This document shows, one piece after another, positions 5,233 to 5,402 of a stretch of 5,402 nucleotides of DNA (positions are counted from its first letter, which is position 1; each line of letters begins with the position of its first letter). The position numbers were made by a program, and so were the translations under genes. Origin of the DNA: Acidobacteriaceae bacterium (lineage in GTDB: Bacteria; Acidobacteriota; Terriglobia; Terriglobales; Acidobacteriaceae). Location: assembly GCA_003162255.1 (NCBI GenBank), contig PMMJ01000288.1, positions 22,345 to 27,746 on the forward strand. Direction: 5' to 3'. Below the pieces are notes generated by a model that made no database searches, had not been told where the DNA came from, and was given only the letters and a program-made list of their open reading frames with translations.

Positions 5233-5402
5233 ATGGAAGGAATCACGAACAGTCTAGCGAAACCGACGCAGATGAGGCGGGACAAGAAGCCGCGTCCGCG
5301 CTCGGAAGCGAAACGGGCGCGGATTGTGGAGGTTGCGATCCGGCATTTTGCCGAGCGCGGGTATAGCGCGGCGCGGGTGGAAGACATTGCGGCGCAGTTA
5401 GG
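5233..5402 (+). CDS. TetR-family transcriptional regulator, N-terminal part, cut by the window end
   Basis: The frame runs open from ATG 5233 to the window edge, giving 56 full codons. GGGAGGAG at 5218-5225 is a strong ribosome-binding site seven bases upstream. After a basic, Pro/Arg-rich extension (residues 10-30), residues 31-57 show the TetR DNA-binding signature: I31-V-E-V-A, then H38-F-A-E-R-G-Y44, then V49-E-D-I-A-A-Q-L-G57, covering helix 1 and the start of the helix-turn-helix. The ligand-binding domain lies beyond the window, so the effector and target genes cannot be judged. TetR proteins commonly repress their own gene and a neighbouring transporter or enzyme operon. The two matching dyads upstream fit autoregulation. 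An in-frame ATG at 5272 lacks a ribosome-binding site. Confidence 0.88.
   Translation, partial: MEGITNSLAKPTQMRRDKKPRPRSEAKRARIVEVAIRHFAERGYSAARVEDIAAQL

Noticed and set aside
5157..5366. Plus-strand frame of 69 codons
   Set aside because: It overlaps the TetR coding region in another frame and lacks a credible ribosome-binding site; the TetR signature fixes the real frame.

Overview
The window looks like chromosomal DNA of a GC-rich Gram-negative bacterium, most probably an Acidobacteriota (Terriglobia) member. That assignment is inference. It rests on three things: exported proteins with signal peptides and an outer-membrane lipid A deacylase; a small Gln/Ser/Ala-rich repeat protein of a kind I associate with acidobacteria; and an intergenic palindromic element containing GGCACGACTTCAGTCGTGCC, which I recall as common in acidobacterial genomes. 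I see no rRNA, tRNA, CRISPR array, transposase or phage gene.

Layout: (1) 40-222 (+), a 60-residue zinc-ribbon-like protein. (2) 318-866 (-), a 182-residue protein with three copies of a 25-residue helical repeat and a histidine-rich linker. (3) 867-1219, a 353-base gap between divergent genes, holding two tandem GGCAA-N3-TTGCC dyads. (4) 1220-2176 (+), a ferritin-like/VIT1 fusion matching the iron exporter MbfA. (5) About 2200-2361, an intergenic repeat element. (6) 2467-3195 (+), a PagL-like lipid A deacylase/acyloxyacyl hydrolase. (7) A palindrome identical to the CRP core consensus at 3234-3249. (8) 3315-4994 (+), a secreted alkaline-phosphatase-superfamily (type I phosphodiesterase) protein, closed by a strong intrinsic terminator at 5017-5050. 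(9) 5051-5232, a leader with two matching TGACC-N3-GGTCA dyads and a hairpin. (10) 5233 to the window edge, the N-terminus of a TetR-family regulator.

The genes do not form one evident pathway. MbfA points to iron/peroxide homeostasis at the inner membrane, while the PagL-like protein and the phosphodiesterase act in the envelope or periplasm. Each gene seems to have its own upstream region. The most testable signals are regulatory: the CRP-like site before the phosphodiesterase, the paired dyads before tetR, and the tandem dyads between the repeat-protein gene and mbfA. No clearly new multi-gene system is visible. The least explained protein is the 182-residue repeat protein.
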